A DNA stretch of 6,453 nt from assembly GCA_017694765.1 (NCBI GenBank), contig JADIML010000287.1, positions 1 to 6,453 on the forward strand. The letters are read 5' to 3'. The notes beneath the pieces are model-generated. The model was given only the letters and a program-made list of their open reading frames with translations, searched no databases and was not told the origin of the DNA. Positions 5,467 to 6,453 of the stretch are shown here, in pieces; the stretch's first letter is position 1; every line of letters begins with the position of its first letter. Source of the stretch: Candidatus Scybalomonas excrementavium. GTDB lineage: Bacteria > Bacillota > Clostridia > Lachnospirales > Lachnospiraceae. The position numbers and the translations under genes were made by a program.

Positions 5467-6453
5467 TCATACATCGTTATTCTCTTTAAGAAGAGTGCGT
5501 TTTCTTTCTATCATTTCGTCAATACGTTCTATATACTGATCCACATTTTTTACATTTTCAGCCCGTTCAATCCGATTTTCTTTCTGACAGACATATTTGG
5601 TGGTAGCACCTGCACCTGCTGCCATAATCGTTTGTTTTTCTTCCATAATTAAAATATTGTAAAGGCACTCTAACCCTTCTTTTGCATATCCAACATTTTC
5701 AAGATTTCCCGGTATATTTTTTTGGCGATATAAATAATAGGGAACTAAGTTTAACTGTTTTGCATACTCATCTACAAGGATAAGCATATCATTTGTGCTT
5801 CCTTTTACCATACTCTTATATTTTTCCATTTGAATATTCAAATTGGCTGCTCGTTTAATCGCTAAAGAATGTACCGTTAAACTTTCTGGTTTCCAATCTT
5901 TGATTACATCTAGTGTATGCTTTACATCTTCTAAGTTCTCTCCTGGCAATCCTACGATAATATCCATATTGATATTATCCATTCCTTCTTCTCTTGCCAT
6001 TAAAAACGCTCGTTTTGTATCTTCTACAGAATGAGCTCGTCCAATAAGACGTAATGTTTCATCTTTCATCGTCTGTGGATTAATACTAATGCGATCCACT
6101 TTATGCTTTTTAAGAACTTGGAGTTTCTCTCTTGTAATACTATCTGGTCTTCCAGCTTCCACTGTAAATTCTAACAACTTTGAATCATCTTCATCTAAGG
6201 AAAATAGTTCTCGAACATATCCTAATAAATGATCAAGTTGGCTTGCTAAAAGAGACGTTGGGGTTCCACCACCCATATAAATGGTACTTGGCTTCTTACC
6301 CTTTTGTTCCATTGCTTCTTTAATGAAAGCAATTTCTTTTTTTAATGCTTCTAAATACTCCCATGTTTTTTGTTCATATTTATGGATTGGATAAGAAGTA
6401 AACGAACAGTATAGACAGGTGCTTGGGCAAAATGGAATTCCAATATATAAGCT
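5467..6453 (-). CDS. hemZ: HemZ-like radical SAM protein, 5' end outside the window
   Basis: The frame stays open to the right edge, so 328 C-terminal residues are visible; HemZ proteins are roughly 480-500 residues, so about a third is missing. Visible residue 1 is the codon at 6451-6453. The first visible segment, YIGIPFCPSTCLYCSF (3-18), carries the iron-sulfur cysteines C9, C13 and C16 that bind S-adenosylmethionine. It is followed by GGGTPT (61-66), VEAGRPDS (98-105), RISINPQTM (121-129) and MDIIVGLPGE (163-172), the ordered motifs of the HemN/HemW superfamily. Near the end are YYLYRQKN (239-246) and GAGATTKY (280-287), typical of the HemZ branch. HemZ is usually annotated as oxygen-independent coproporphyrinogen III dehydrogenase, but F18 stands where HemN has a fourth cysteine and G5 where HemN has a histidine, so that activity is uncertain. 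aspS follows on the same strand after 145 bases. Confidence 0.9.
   Translation of the reverse strand, partial: SLYIGIPFCPSTCLYCSFTSYPIHKYEQKTWEYLEALKKEIAFIKEAMEQKGKKPSTIYMGGGTPTSLLASQLDHLLGYVRELFSLDEDDSKLLEFTVEAGRPDSITREKLQVLKKHKVDRISINPQTMKDETLRLIGRAHSVEDTKRAFLMAREEGMDNINMDIIVGLPGENLEDVKHTLDVIKDWKPESLTVHSLAIKRAANLNIQMEKYKSMVKGSTNDMLILVDEYAKQLNLVPYYLYRQKNIPGNLENVGYAKEGLECLYNILIMEEKQTIMAAGAGATTKYVCQKENRIERAENVKNVDQYIERIDEMIERKRTLLKENNDV

Overview
The window is AT-rich, with an A/T-biased third codon position, strong AGGAGG-type ribosome binding sites, sigma-A-like promoters and U-tract hairpin terminators. Together with a split transketolase, a HemZ-type radical SAM protein and a clostridial-looking AspRS, this points to a low-GC Firmicute of the Clostridia. 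A Lachnospiraceae-like gut anaerobe is my best guess from protein style; it is an inference, not a search result.

Layout from left to right. Positions 81-136 hold a strong hairpin terminator. It closes a three-gene minus-strand operon (137-2284) whose reading order is transketolase N-terminal subunit, transketolase C-terminal subunit, then a small stand-alone galactitol-type PTS EIIB protein. The operon has a near-consensus promoter at 2344-2372. A divergent plus-strand gene (2460-3263) encodes an M14 zinc carboxypeptidase-like protein with a complete set of zinc and catalytic residues. The 258-base gap at 3264-3521 holds two imperfect direct repeats and a perfect 15-bp hairpin that can terminate both converging genes. 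On the minus strand follow aspS (3522-5321), its own promoter (5419-5447), and a hemZ-like gene (5467-6453) whose 5' end lies beyond the right edge of the window.

How the genes relate: the two transketolase halves together should form one thiamine-diphosphate enzyme of the non-oxidative pentose phosphate pathway. The EIIB gene behind them suggests a link, catalytic or regulatory, to sugar uptake, but no EIIA or EIIC is visible. AspRS is a housekeeping translation enzyme. HemZ is a radical SAM protein of the HemN/HemW superfamily with uncertain chemistry. The carboxypeptidase is probably unrelated to its neighbours and may act on cell-wall peptides.

Most of the window is ordinary chromosomal core. 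I see no phage, insertion sequence, CRISPR array, tRNA or rRNA, and no convincing new multi-gene system. The points most worth a second look are the orphan EIIB with an altered phosphocysteine loop, the unusual anticodon-domain residues of AspRS, the HemN-critical positions that HemZ lacks, and the small direct repeats at 3344-3412.
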